Shown here: positions 48,008 to 61,960 of the stretch, one piece after another
Position numbering within the stretch: position 1 is the first letter of the stretch
How the letters are laid out: the number at the start of each line of letters is the position of its first letter
Assembly (NCBI RefSeq): GCF_041146795.1
Contig: NC_135175.1
Location: forward strand, 24,343,075 to 24,407,074
DNA from: Maylandia zebra
Lineage: Eukaryota > Chordata > Actinopteri > Cichliformes > Cichlidae
Length of the DNA stretch: 64,000 nucleotides
Direction: 5' to 3'
Position numbers and translations under genes: made by a program
The notes under the pieces: model-generated
Told to the model about the DNA's origin: nothing
Databases searched by the model: none
What the model saw: the letters and a program-made list of their open reading frames with translations, nothing else

Positions 48008-51000
48008 AGACCAAAACTTCTGGTCTCAGATTTGCTTAAAAACTTTTAAATTAATTAAAAATCCCAGTCTGCAATTAATACAATACAAAATACTTCATAG
48101 AGTGCACTATACAGGTCATCGGATGTTTAAGATGGGCTTTACATCTTCCAACAACTGCTCACACTGTCAAGGCAATACACCAGACAATTACATCCACGCT
48201 CTTTGGTTCTGTCCACCAGTGCAAAAGTTTTGGCGCGAGATATGTGAAGACTTATCAAAATGTCTGAAATGTAACATTCCAACTTCCCCCTTAGTGTGTT
48301 TGTTGGGCAGCTTAGATAATGTCACTTCAGAAAAGAATATAGCCCATATGATCTTCACTGCCCTATGCATAGCCAAGAAAACAGTCCTCATGAACTGGAA
48401 AAATAAAAATAATCTTAATTCTAACCAATATAGAAATTATCTATTAGATTACATTAGTCTTGACACAGCCTCTGCCACCACATCAGATCAATTGCTCTGG
48501 GCCCCTTTTATCAGCTCCATCACCTAGTGGGGGTGGGGGGTCATAGTTTGGTCCCGCCTTCACTGTTGTGATTGGTGAGGGGGTAGGGACAGGCTTAGGG
48601 CGTCGGGGGGTTCCCCGGAGGCATCTTCCTTGGGGGGCTCAACCCGGGGTAGCGGTCACGTCCGGTTGAGGGCTCTGTTGGCTCTCAGGTGACTGTTTCC
48701 TCGCGGCTGCGTGCAGCGGGGCTAGGGGAGGGTCTGTGCTGACGGACGTGGGTTACTGACCTGGCAACCTGGCTGCCCCTGGGTGGGTCCGGGATGGGCG
48801 TGAGGTTCTGGGGGTGCTCCGTCTCTGGGCGGGGGCCCGGGCCGGGCCTCGGGGGCTCGGGTCCTGGTTGGTGTGTTGCCGGGGTTGTGGGCGGGTGGGT
48901 GCATGGGGGCCCGGCCCTGGAGCAGGGTGCCGCCGGTGCATCGAGCCGCCTGGGGGGCTCTTCAACTGGTGGGGGGGATGGTCACATCTGGCAGGAGCTT
49001 TCTTCTCTCAGGAACTCTCTGCAGGAGGGGGAGATACAGGAGAGGTGGAGGAAGATCTCAGCCTGGGCGTTTACCGTCTTATGTAGTCTGGAAGATGTGT
49101 GGTTGGTGGGGTGGGTGCAGTTTTCTCTGTGGTGGGGTTGGGTGGACTGTCCAGGGCTCTGTGGAGCCGGGGGGCGCTACTGCACTGGGCCCCGGTCTGA
49201 TGGGCCTGGGCCCCCCTTCCCTGGCGGGTCGCGGAGGGTGGGAGTGCCTACTGGGGTCAGCGGGGGAGCTGGCCCCAGGGAGGGGTTACCTGCCCCTCCC
49301 TTCCTTCCCTCCCCATCTCCAGCTGCCTCCCTCTTCCCGCTCCTCCACAACCACCCACACATGCAGGGCCTTGGAGTGGGGGTATGTCACCAGGGTGCAG
49401 AGGAGGCTACCCCCCCCCCCTGTCCCCTTCTGGCTGCCTCTGCCTCAATTTTATCCCACAACTTAGACATTCACATTATTCACACTCTCATTACACATAC
49501 ATATAGGATCTTGGGGGTGGGCACAATCACGGAGTCCAAATCACCATCAGGGTGTATACCTCACCCCTGACGTCGTTGCCCACCTCTCAATTTTAAATAC
49601 ACTTAGTCATTGAGGGCTAGCAGGAGGGACCATGCGCTTACCTGCTGCTCCTTGGCAGGTAGCTCCATGCCCTCCTGGGTTTTAATTGCACCTTAGAACA
49701 CATATGCATCAACACTACAATGAGCGGGTGGAGGGAGGTTTGGAGTCTTCTCCCACCCCCATTCTCTGCGGCCTGCTGGAGCGGGGGGGCTAGTAGGAGG
49801 AGTTGGCCGTCCGACTGCGGTCTGGGGTGTGGGGCCTCCCTGCTGCTGCGGAGTCGGGGTGGTCTGCCTCTCCCCACCGCAGGGAAAAGGGTAACACCAC
49901 CTGGGTCTGGGTGCAATTCCCCCCTCCAGGGGCAAGGGTACCTAGACCCGGTTTGTAGAGTACGCTTGGGGAGTGTGATTGTGTGTACAGCGTCTCTTTA
50001 TGTCTGTCTCCACGTTGGTTGAGTGTGGAGTGAGTGCATATGAGAGCATGAGGGTGGGAATGGATGTTTGTGTCTGTGTGTGCCTGTATGTCTGTGTCTA
50101 TATGTCAGGTTGGGTATCAGACGCCACCTCTCTGGGGACACCTCAGGCCCTCCAAGGTTTGGAGGCCTATCTCCACCCACCACCACTTCCCCTGCCGGTG
50201 GCGGACTCCCTCAGGTGTCGGTGTGTTGGTGGTTCTTTGTGTCTGGGGGTGGGCGTCCGGGTACACACCGGCTCACTCCTTGGCGGCCGCTTGTCGGGGC
50301 CTGGGGCCTGGGGCTCGCTCGGGCCCCTTTGGAGGTGGGGTGCCCCCGGCCTCTCGGCCTAGGGCTCGGTCACTCAGGCGCAGCTGGGGGCCGGCGGAGC
50401 TCACGGGCGCGTCACTGCAACCCCCCCTGGCTTCTGCTCCGCGGCTGCTGAGTGAGCCCTCATCTGGGACTCTCCTCAGCTCTTACTGGAACAGTGGCGC
50501 GGCTGCCCCTCTGTTGGTCTTCCATGGTCTCTTGTGTTCTGGGGTCCTCTGGATGTCTGGAGTTTTGATCTCCTCCATACCCGCTTCACACCCTGGAGGA
50601 CGGGGCTGTGGCCCCCCCACACTCCCTAGCAGATCATTACATGGAGAAACCTTTGGAATGCAAGCATGCTGATCCACACAGGTATGCACACATGGGTATT
50701 CACAGACGCGGACTAAAGCTTTCTTGGCTGCTGCCTCAAAGCACACTGTGCGCTGTCTATCTTGCGTGCTGCACAATATCGTTTATTACTTAGTAAATAC
50801 TGATATCTATGACTAGCTAGTTTATTGTGATGGTGCTTTGTTTTCTCTATTATTATGTTGCTCTTTGTTGTTTGCTGTCTCCTCTGTTTGTTTGTTTGTT
50901 TGTTTTTTCTCCATACAGGTGACCCAGGAGTTTTTTTTTTTTTTTGTCTCTCTTCCCCCCCCTTCTCACCGTCTCTTCTCCCCTTGGGTTTTCTTTCTTT

Positions 51001-51040
51001 CTCTCCCCCTCTCTCTCTCATTCATTCCCCCTGTCCTATT

Positions 51041-51079
<39 letters not shown>

Positions 51080-51139
51080 ACAAAGGATGAACTGAAGCTC
51101 TGCCATCACGTAATGTCGCATACTGCTGTTTCTGATGTC

Positions 51140-51184
<45 letters not shown>
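48008..51184 (+). mobile_element. 5'-truncated L1/Tx1-like LINE with target duplication and double poly-A
   Basis: A 17-bp direct repeat AAGAAGTGTGAGTACCT flanks the element (47991-48007 and 51185-51201), proving target-primed insertion. Bases 48008-48524 encode the end of ORF2: LIQYKILHRVHYTGHRMFKM, then a CCHC-type knuckle region (CSHCQGNTPDNYIHALWFC), AKKTVLMNWKNK and a stop at 48525-48527. A GC-rich 3' untranslated region of about 2.5 kb follows. It ends in a poly-A run at 51043-51077, then 65 nt of other sequence, then a second poly-A run at 51143-51184. The 65 nt are best read as a 3' transduction from the source locus. Only the ORF2 tail survived 5' truncation. Element name not determined. 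Confidence 0.88.
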
Positions 51185-51187
<3 letters not shown>

Positions 51188-51201
51188 AAGTGTGAGTACC
51201 T

Positions 51202-52190
51202 GAAGAGGAAAATGTGCAAAACCAGCATTTAAAGACCCGACCATGGCAGCAGATCCATACCCAGAACCTCCTTGCTAGGAGCTAACACAGTGCTAGCCGC
51301 TGCTCCACCATGCCACATATAAATTCATAGTTCATATTCATATTTTCTTAAGTATTCAAACAGTATGAAAATCCCTCCATTGTTGGATTCATCTGGCTTG
51401 CACAGAACTGTTATAGTATTTTTTTTTCTAATTATCCTTTTACATTATATTCTACACACAGACCTTCATCATCCCCTCCATACTCACCAATGCTACATTT
51501 TAAAGCCGCTGTGTTACACCACAAGCTACAGTAAACTGCATAATTAGTGCGTATGACTGAGCATCAAAGAACAGCATGTAGCTGCTCAGTATCTCCTACC
51601 AAAAACATCTAAATAGCCCTGAAAATAAGCCCCATTCACCAAACAGCTGCCACCCACAGCTGATAAACTCTTCCTCAAAATACTAGCTTGTTTGAAAGTT
51701 TAAAGTTTGTATTGGCACAGTGAAGTCCCCATGGTATATGAAGAGTATCATAGTCTACATAAATATGTTTTACAGAATACAGTTGATTTTATCACCTTAT
51801 TGAAACAGTTTGCACTTAGTTATTATGACTGTAAGTAAAGCACAAAACTGGTAAATATAAAGCCTGTGAAGTCTTGTATTATTGACACGTTTGAATGACC
51901 ACAAAGGTGTAGGTGTATTCAACTCAAGGTTACAGTTTTGAGGTTATGGTTAGCTCTGGTGTAATGGTACATTATACTGAGAGGTTTTTCTAGTGTTGTG
52001 TGGGGTTCCCACTTCAAAAACAGAAATGATTTGCTTAACCACAATATTACTCTGACTCACTAAGATTTGAACAGAAAGACAGTTCACAGCAATGAACTGA
52101 GTTTAGCTGTCCAGGAAATTCCCACTGTATGGATATCAGGGGATCTGTTGAGGCTATTTTTATCTTCTGTGTTTGTGCTGCATCAATGCT
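51202..52190. other. Gene-free stretch
   Basis: AT-rich sequence between the LINE and the candidate promoters. No gene, RNA or clear repeat seen. Confidence 0.35.
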
Positions 52191-52197
52191 TTGAAGC

Positions 52198-52262
52198 TAT
52201 ATAAAGTTCGGAGATATGAACATATTCAGTTCACACGAAGTGACACTCTAAGAAAGGTAAGT
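52198..52262 (+). promoter_or_regulatory. Candidate TATA promoter with short first exon
   Basis: TATATAAA at 52198-52205 is followed 59 nt later by a strong splice donor AAG|GTAAGT (exon end 52256). A start about 30 nt after the TATA would give a very short noncoding first exon. It could be an alternative first exon of myl12 or of a noncoding RNA. Inferred. Confidence 0.35.
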
Positions 52263-52528
52263 AAATATCTCAAGAAGTGTTTAAATATGCATGAGAAGTT
52301 TCATGTGTAAGTAGCAGCCTCTAGTGGGTGAATGCAGTACTGCAATTCTAAGTAAAAATAAATAAATAAATGCAAAACTTAAAATACAATCGTAAAATAT
52401 TTTCCAACATTAATTTTCTCTTTTCATTTTGAGTGGCTCGGTTGTGTCTCTCCTAAACACAGAGGAGGAGTAGAAACTAACAGTTTGGTATCTATATGTA
52501 TAATTGTAAAAGTCTGGTTATTGTAAAA

Positions 52529-52598
52529 TATATAAATATTCATGAGTCATGACACTCATTTTGTTATCAGCTTTGAAAGTGCAGTGCTAAAGGTAAGT
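52529..52598 (+). promoter_or_regulatory. Second candidate TATA promoter with short first exon
   Basis: TATATAAA at 52529-52536 and AAAG|GTAAGT (exon end 52592) 64 nt later: the same layout as the one 330 nt upstream. Inferred. Confidence 0.33.
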
Positions 52599-53576
52599 GA
52601 ACCATGCACAGTTTAAATTTGTTGTAGCTTTTTTTTTTTTAGATAATTATTTTGTAAACAAAAATAGTTTAACTACTAAAATCACAAATTAAGTGTGGCA
52701 TACAACGAAAAAAATGATTTTACTGTTACTTATCTTCTGTAACCGGACCCACTCAATGAGCCACATTCCCCTTTTCGGGCATGCCTGGGCAATGCGTTCA
52801 TGAGGCAGCACACAACCATATGCTTCACCTCTTTGTATGTTTGAAGCTTTAAACTAGGCTTCTTCCTCTGGCTTTGCTACGAGTAAAACTTTTTCCAGTG
52901 TGAAGCTGTTTCCCTAACACTGAAAGTGATATGACAGGTGGACAACAAAGGCAGACGTGGCCTGTTTTAACTGTGAGTCAATAGTTCCACGTGTTGCTTT
53001 TGAAGCCCTGCAGCAGTAATCCTCTGTTTACAGCAATGAGTGTGGTACCAACTGTTGTCTGACCCATCGTCGGACAAGTCGGACTATAATTATCCTCTAT
53101 GTCAACATTTCTTCATTTTGTTATGGTTTAGTATTTGACTTCCTTCAATATTTCATTATCTTTTCCTGTTCGATTTACCTATTCAAATCTTCAACGAGGA
53201 CGTTCCCAGGAAGACATCATAACATATTCTTCAACAATAAATAACACGTAAACAACATTAAAAGCCCAATGATAATGCAACAAAGGAGAATCATAAATAA
53301 CAAATGATCAGTGTCAACGTAGTTTAGTTATGAGGATGACCCAAATATGACTAAATTTCTGTTTTTCCATTAAAGGAATGAATGAAATCAGCTGTTAGAA
53401 ACGTGTTTAAAAAATACATTAAAGATAAATTTATGTGTTGAATAGTTTAGAAAATAAGAGAAACGTTAGAATAAATAAAATATGGAATTTAAAAAATTCC
53501 ATCCTCCCACGGGGATCATTGAAACTACACACCTTTCCTTAATTGCTCATCGCAGGGAGGATGTATGTCGCTATTT

Positions 53577-53586
53577 CCTTAAAAGG
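53577..53586 (+). promoter_or_regulatory. myl12: CArG (SRF) box upstream of myl12
   Basis: CCTTAAAAGG is a perfect CC(A/T)6GG site, about 350 nt before the first-exon donor of myl12. Smooth-muscle and non-muscle regulatory light chain genes are known SRF/MRTF targets, so this fits. Binding is inferred. Confidence 0.5.
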
Positions 53587-53849
53587 ACATATCCTTGAAA
53601 GTCAATGCAGGCAGAGAGTGGAAGTTACAATTACTCCAAAGAGGGAAGTGTTAAAAATTATTTTGTATTTTATTGCTAATAATGCTAGAATTATTTAGAT
53701 ATGTTTTCAAACGGAGTTTTAGACAAGTTATTTAAGAATTACAATTAGACTGAAACATGCAATTAATTCCAAATGAGAAATAATGGCTTCATTCTTGACC
53801 GGCACCCCCATAGTTCTTCATTGGTTTGGTCTGGTGTTCTGTACGGAAC

Positions 53850-53934
53850 CCAGCAATATTATGAGGAAGTGAAGGGCGGTGGTTGAGAAAAAGAACGGCA
53901 CAGGGCTAGCTGACGGTTTTCTGGAAGTTGTCAG
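53850..53934 (+). other. myl12: myl12 noncoding first exon (3' end)
   Basis: Ends in GTTGTCAG|GTAAGT, an ideal donor at 53935. The next exon begins at 55321 after TTTCCACAG, 16 nt before the ATG. The 5' limit is not visible. Confidence 0.6.
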
Positions 53935-55279
53935 GTAAGTCTGTGTTTATATCTTATTTTAAAGAGCTATTTAGTTGCATTAAACACACTCTGATATATA
54001 CAAAACACGGATTTAATCCCGCTGCTAAAACTTCATATCTTAAAAGAAAACGTAATGTGTTGCTCACTCGTTGGTAGCCTTGAAAACACGGCTAACAGTT
54101 AGCCGCGTAGCTAATGGCTCTGTTACGAAATTGGTCGCAAGTAAAGAAATATTTCCAGCTAGTAAATCCCGCGGTTAGCTTCGTGAGTTGAAAATGTGTT
54201 TGTGAATTGGGTTATCGCCAGTGACTGTTGGGTATTTCATATAAATTATGATGTTGGTTAATACAGGCCGCAAACCAGAAGAGTGTGCAGGTACGGTCAG
54301 CTTTTTAAATCATATAAATATCGTGTTTAACTTTTTTGGCTTATTCGAAGTTAATTAATGTCAATTGTGCATTTGTATGACCGCTGGGGAGAAGAGAACA
54401 TTTAATTAAAAACGCGTAAATATGATATGCGTAAATCAGCTTTAGTTGTTAGTCAGTCGACACGGTTAACCAACAATCACCAGCTGTCTTCAGTCAGCTT
54501 TTCAGATTCATTCTCAGTAGGCATAACATTTGTCATTTTATTCTATTTTTTTTATTTAATAAGTTATAGGGTAAGACGTTGCTCATATTTTCTTTCCTTT
54601 TTTTGTTGCACTTGTCAGTGTTTCAGATAATATCAGCCCACATCACTGTTTTTACAGGGCATCACATGCATAGCGAGATAATACTTGCTGCCTGAGCTGG
54701 TTGAATCCATTTTCCATGAGCGCAGAGCAGCAAAACCCAAAGTGTCTGTCAACATAAAGATGTTAACGTGGGGACAGTTCAACTCTTTATTCAAGACTTT
54801 GCCTGATAAGGGCATCTGTCCTCACATCGGTAGTTTTCCTACCCTCTTTGAAAGCAGTGAGCTGATCAACCTAGAAAGATGAGGAACATTTCCATTTATA
54901 GCTCAGTGAGGGACACCTCACTGGGGATTCGCTGCCAGAGAATTATATTACCCTGCTACTCATGTGTGGATGTGACTGACAAACTCTTATTTTGAATAAT
55001 GGCATCATCTACTTTGATCTAAATGCTGAATTGTGCTGCCAACTTTTGTCTGTCTTGTGGTGTTTTCTTCCACATTGTGCCTTGGCAAATGATGCTGTTT
55101 CCTGTAAATGGGGAATAAGTTGACATTCATCCCTATAACATTGCATCCTGATTGGAATTCTTGAAGTCTTTTCAATCAAATGAAAAGTCTTTTAGTTTAG
55201 TCTTATCAGATGTAGAAATCAACTCAACCTAAATCAGTTTCCAGTTTGTTTCTCAGTAGTTAATCAAATGGAGCTGTAA

Positions 55280-56754
<1,475 letters not shown>

Positions 56755-57061
56755 GGAGCTACACCAGCGTTCTCTCTGTGCCCTCCACCTCTCTGTCGTC
56801 AGCTAGATCACCATGCTGCATGTCTCAACTCCAGTTTAAACCCTATTTTAAACAAACCAAAGCAATAACTATCAACACGGTTTGCTGTGAACTTCCAGTA
56901 TTGCCAAATTTACACATCTTAGAAGAAAAATCTGAATAGTGTTGTTTTGTCATGTAAAGATGTGAAGTGGCAGCACTTGGAAAGCTCTAAGGAAATGCAT
57001 CTTTGCAATTCATGTGATTGGGTTTAGCTGAGTTTTTACATTTTCTAATATAAACTTTTTA

Positions 57062-57067
57062 AATAAA
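57062..57067 (+). terminator. myl12: myl12 polyadenylation signal
   Basis: AATAAA about 310 nt after the stop codon, in AT-rich 3' UTR sequence. Confidence 0.7.
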
Positions 57068-57188
57068 AGCCCTCTATCAAGTTGTATTTTGCTGTTTCCC
57101 TTCCATAAATGACAACTGAAATAAGTGTTGCATTATTTTGTCTTTATTTTATTGCCTCGGGTGAAACAAAATTCTTAAGCAACAGATT

Positions 57189-57205
57189 CCCCCCCCCCCC
57201 CCCCC
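57189..57205. repeat. Poly-C tract
   Basis: 17 consecutive C just after the myl12 gene; length may be unreliable in the assembly. Confidence 0.9.
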
Positions 57206-57667
57206 TCATTGGGATTTTTGTCAAGTCTCTACAAGCCTGCTCTTCCTCCGATCCAATTCAATCAGCATGTGCAGGCTAGCACTAGGTGATGTTTGTGCAA
57301 AGTCCAGTGCAAACAGTAAAATCTGACCTTTATAAAAATGAAAGGAAAACTGCTCAGTACATACCTGCATGCTGTCTGCTTCATATCAGGGAGTGATCTA
57401 GTATAATAAAAATGCTTATCTATGAAACATATACAAAAGGATGCTAACCTACCAGATGAGAAGGACGGGCTTAAATCCATCCTGGAACTAAATTTTCTTT
57501 GGTTTTTGGCAGAACTACATTTACAGTGTTCATTTCCCAAAATCTTGTTTGAGCGATGACGCTAAATCAGTCTGCACTTTACAGCTGCGCCCTCTTTAAA
57601 TGACAGTCCATGCTTTAAATGGCAGGTTAAAATACAAAATTATTTTTGGCGCAGAAAGACCACTTAA

Positions 57668-57869
57668 CCCTCCTGTTATGTTGCGGGTCAGATTGACCCA
57701 GAACAGAAGAGATGTCATCTGCATCACTACAGAAAACGAAAATAAAAAATCTAAATTGTAAAATAATCAATGGCAGTATTTCTGACACTTTTGGATGAGT
57801 AAATTTGTCCCGGGTCAAATTAACCCAGGAGCATAATTGGTGTTCCTGGAAACCAACATAACAGGAGGG
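57668..57869. mobile_element. piggyBac-like MITE, 202 bp, TTAA-flanked
   Basis: Ends CCCTCCTGTTATGTT and AACATAACAGGAGGG are perfect inverted repeats, each bordered by TTAA (57664-57667 and 57870-57873). A second inverted pair (GGGTCAGATTGACCC, GGGTCAAATTAACCC) lies inside. No coding capacity. It lies between myl12 and fastkd3. Confidence 0.8.
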
Positions 57870-58329
57870 TTAAGCTATGACGACCGGCCGCAAACTCAAA
57901 ACGTTATTTTGAATAGGCTTGTGCAGTGATAATGTCGCCCTCTAGTGTCTGAGTGGAAGGTTCAAACCACATGACGCTGCCTTCAATGATGCCTCGATTA
58001 TTGGACATACAAAACCTATGAAGGTCAGAAAACTATTAAAACGAGTTATCGGAAATGAACATTTATTGCGAAGAGACTAAGAGAAGTGAAGGTTGCAGTG
58101 AAAGTATGGATTTCAGACACTGCTTCTTTCGTCTGCTCCCTTTAGGGGTTTCATACAAATTTAATAATAAAAGAAAGAAATATATATCTTTTTCTACACC
58201 ACGAATTTCAGATGTGTGAAGAGCTATGCTAATCTACAGCAATTCTCTTGTTATATGCTAATTTAAGAATTACTTCTTGATTTGGAACATCAAGACGCGT
58301 GTGAAATTAAGAAGAACAGACTTTGAGGG

Positions 58330-58424
58330 TGCCTTGAACGCCTCGTGCTCCTTACGGAGTCACGTTTGGTAGCATCTCCGGTGTCAGCGGTTATTTTACC
58401 CTTTTCCGCTGTTGGAAGGTCCAG
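58330..58424 (+). other. fastkd3: fastkd3 noncoding first exon (candidate)
   Basis: GC-richer sequence ending in GGTCCAG|GTACGA at 58425. The next exon starts at 58926 after TTTCGTTTTAG, and its ATG is at 58960. The 5' limit is not defined. Confidence 0.45.
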
Positions 58425-58959
58425 GTACGAACTTTTTCAGTTTACTGTCGTCACATTTTTGTTTTTATTTATATTTCCGAAGTGTCAGCCCTATGAAAAG
58501 TTAGTACAAAGAGCAGTGCGGCTCTGCTAGGTTACACATGAGGCTAGCACCTATGCTAACGTTAGCTAACAGCAACCTTCAAGGTTGGTTCGCTAAAAGA
58601 AACTAAGACAGACGTTTCCCTGTATTTAAAACATTTTGGTGAATACCAGAGACATTTTAGTTTTCTATCAATATATATATTTAAATTTTGTAAGTAAGGT
58701 GGCATTTACGCAAGGATAATATTGTCAATGGCCAAAAATAACAGATGTTATCTTTGCCTTGAATTATTTGCATACCAGTCTAGCGTCTTTGAAAAAGCCA
58801 CCCATGAACTGCTCATTTTAAACAGGAAAACGTTTGGAAGGAGTCTCTGACTCTTGGTGTTTTTTTTTGTTCTCTCACTTATTTAAAAATAGCCTTAATA
58901 ATTTTGTGTTTTTATTTCGTTTTAGCTCAGCTGGGACCGGTGAGTCCCGGACCAGGGTC

Positions 58960-61818
58960 ATGGCTCTGAAGCTGATTCAGAGGATTCCGTTCAGGATCCG
59001 ATGTTATCCTGCTGGATCCGTCAGGCCTCTGAGTACCAGCAGCCAGGTCTTATGTGTAACTTGCCTGTGTACATCAGCCGGCCGGTGTATCAGGATATGG
59101 GGCTGCCGGAAGCTACTACAGGACAGCGTGACGAGGAGTCTGACCACCATCGTCAGGGAGCCTGCATTCATCACCAGCAGCTCAGTGGGAATCCACAGAG
59201 ATTCGGTCCCGCGGTTTTGTCTGACCCAGCTGCACCGACCCACAGCTATAGAGGAGCAAAGTTTCCTGCACCGTCTAGAGACCTGCTCCTCCTCCAGGCA
59301 GGTTTTCAGACTGCTGCGCTCAGTGAAAATCATGTCTGACACCATGGCCGCAGCAGCCCTTCACCGTGTGGCCGACTTGGAGCAGGAGGGTGGTGCTCTG
59401 ACCAACCCCACTGTGTTGGAGGAGGCCACTATCAGGGCCCTGTGCTTCCAGCTGGAGCAGGACTCTGGACGGTTGACTAATGCTGGACTGGTTTCGGCTC
59501 TCTTGGCTTGCACACGGCTTTACTTGGATCCCTGGAGCACACTGATGGTAAGGCTCATGTCTGAGAGCCAGGCAAGGCTTGACAGGGGGGAGATGACCAT
59601 AGGGGAACTGTGTACTCTGGGGCAGGCGATGCTGGCCATAGAGGGTCCAGGCAGTGTGATGTTGGAGCAGTTGATGGAGCAAATCCAGAGGCAGGAGCTT
59701 TCCAATTGGAGCCTAGCAGACCTTGTTGCTGTTTATAGACTTCTGCAAGGTGGTGTGGGTGTAGATGGAAAATACAGGGACCTCCTGAATGCCATGCACA
59801 GCCACGCTGTGACTGTTACTTCCCGTATGGATCCTGCTGCTGTCAGCGGGGTGCTCGGCGCTCTCGTAACCCTGAATCAGATGCAGGCCATGCCTCTTGT
59901 GATCAATCTGTGTAAGCAGGCTGTGCGGCATGTGCCTCACTTCACCGATGAGGAGCTCACCCATGTACTTGGGGCACTAATGCACTTTGGTCACAGTGAT
60001 CATTACTTTATGGGGGCGATGGAGAAATATGTTCCTACAGTGGCCTTCACCTCCCACCCAGAGACAATTACTAAAGTGATGCAGTTCTTTGGACGCAGGA
60101 ACATCCTTTCCCCGCCCGTCTTTGATGCCATCGCTGAGAGCTTTGTGTACCGAGCAGATGACTACAGCACCAGCCAGGTGGCTAGGCAGATCATGGCTTT
60201 TGGGAAGCTGGGATACCTCCCACCCAATGCGGGCCAGGTGTTCGGGAAAGTAGAAACTATCCTACACACGCGTTTCTCACACTTTCAGCCTCGAACGCTG
60301 CTCAACCTGCTCCATGCCTGCACCCTGGTGGAGAGGTTCCCTGTTAATTTTGTCTCCAAAGTTTTCAGCAGTTACTTCCTCCAGCAGCTGCAAGGTAAAT
60401 CGTAATGCCAACACATGCTGTGTCATGAGTGCATGATTTAACAAAATATTGCTGATGTCATTTCCTGCTGTGTGTTTTTGTCCTGTAGAGCAAAGCATGG
60501 GAATTGACCGGGCTGCTCTGGCACAACTGACTCAGCTCTACATGACTGTGAAGTTGGAGTGTCCCTTCTATGAGGTAAAGTATTTAGAACAATGTGAGGG
60601 TTAGACACTTGGAAAGCTGAATGACACAGGAACAATGCAAAACCTGAATACACACCCACATACTTAACTCATCATCGGTGTGTGAGCTTCAGTGCATTTT
60701 AGTTATGTGGCATTAGGAGCAAATTATTTATCAATTTACTTATCTAGGGTCACTTTATTGTTTCTACAGTGTTCAGTTGTATTTTATTTAAATTTGACTT
60801 ACCAACCTCCAATTCCGGTCTTTTATCTAGTTTTCATTTTTTGAGATCCAAAAAGACAAACTAACAAATGTATACACGTTCTGTGAGCTTTTATAAAAAC
60901 AGGATGATGTGTTTTTATTGTGTTTTTCTCATTTCAAATGGATAGAAAACACACGTAAAGGTAAACAAAAAGAAGTGAATACTAATAACACTTATACTGC
61001 TCAGTGTTTTGTTTTCAAATAAATGAAAATCTGTAAGTCACACGTCATAGCAGGCTATATGAACACTTTCCTGTGTCAACCTTTGTTTTTCTTTAATCAG
61101 GGTCCCAAACTCCTTCCAAAATACCGCGTCAAGTCTTTCCTCATGTCTGGACGCTCTCTGGAGACACCAGTGGATCCACATCTGTACAACTCTGTGAAAA
61201 CTGGATTGGTGGATTTGCTCGGGGATCGTTCATACTTTGGATCGAAAGTTCTGACGCCATACTGCTACACACTCGGTAACGCACACACGCTGGTCTGCAC
61301 CAGTGGTTTACTTCATAAATGTTTCCTGTAGCTTATCTACTGAAGGCTTCGTTCTTTTCTTGTTGCAGATGTTGAAATAAAACTTGATGAAGAGGGATAT
61401 GTGCTGCCTGCCAGCCAAACTGATGACGTATACAAAAGGTAAACCAGTTTCATGTTTTCGATGTCAAAGCAGTGAAAGTAAAGCTCGTATTTGAGAGCTG
61501 TATGGTGACGTTGCAGGATCGCTCTGTGTATTGATGGACAAAAGAGGTTCACGTCAAACTTGAGGCAGCTTCTTGGAAAAGAGGCCATCAAGCAGCGGCA
61601 TCTGCGCCTTCTGGGATATGAAGTTGTTCAGGTTAGATCCTCAACAGTTCTTAGATTTGTGTAGATCAGTAAATCCTAAAATTCAAACGAAATAGCCGAA
61701 TTTGTGTTTTTCTTTCTAGATTCCTTACTTTGAGTTTGAAAAGCTGCAAAGCAAGACCAGCATGGTGGAGTATCTACACCAAAAGATCTTCCCTCACACC
61801 TACAGGCTCAGCTGGTGA
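58960..61818 (+). CDS. fastkd3: FAST kinase domain-containing protein 3 (mitochondrial)
   Basis: FASTKD proteins are mitochondrial RNA-binding regulators; FASTKD3 is linked to mitochondrial mRNA translation and stability. Coding exons 58960-60394, 60489-60574, 61101-61275, 61369-61438, 61517-61631 and 61720-61818 sum to 1980 nt, 659 residues plus stop (human FASTKD3 has 662). The start MALKLIQRIPFRIRCYPAGS is an Arg-rich mitochondrial presequence. FAST_1 lies near residues 365-435 (ITKVMQFFGRRNILSPPVFD, ARQIMAFGKLGYLPP), FAST_2 near 440-540, and the RAP domain at 590-650 (IALCIDGQKRF, LLGKEAIKQRHLRLLGYEVV). The RAP sequence is much nearer to FASTKD3 than to FASTKD1, 2 or 5. A longer open frame upstream (from 58834) crosses the acceptor at 58926 and is not the start. 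All junction phases agree. Confidence 0.88.
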
Positions 61819-61954
61819 CCGAGAAACAGTTTCGCTGTGGTTGGAACTTCAGGGCTTTTAAAAAGGAAAAACTCCATATTTATTTTTGCTAACAGTAATT
61901 GCCAAGTTAATGTGTTTTAAGTTATCACCTGCACATGCACAAATTTAACTGGAC

Positions 61955-61960
61955 AATAAA
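61955..61960 (+). terminator. fastkd3: fastkd3 polyadenylation signal
   Basis: AATAAA 137 nt after the stop codon. Confidence 0.7.

Noticed and set aside
48794-50672. Long overlapping ORFs on both strands
   Set aside because: They lie in the GC-rich 3' untranslated part of the L1-like LINE, overlap in several frames and have low-complexity Gly/Pro/Arg composition with no domain.
50966-51244. Phe-rich minus-strand ORF
   Set aside because: Product of the LINE poly-A runs.
54685-54882. 65-codon ORF in the myl12 first intron
   Set aside because: Some normal-looking composition, but no start context, splice sites or recognised family.
58834-58959. Upstream in-frame extension of fastkd3
   Set aside because: It crosses a pyrimidine-rich acceptor at 58925 and reads intron-like Phe-rich sequence; the ATG at 58960 begins a good mitochondrial presequence.
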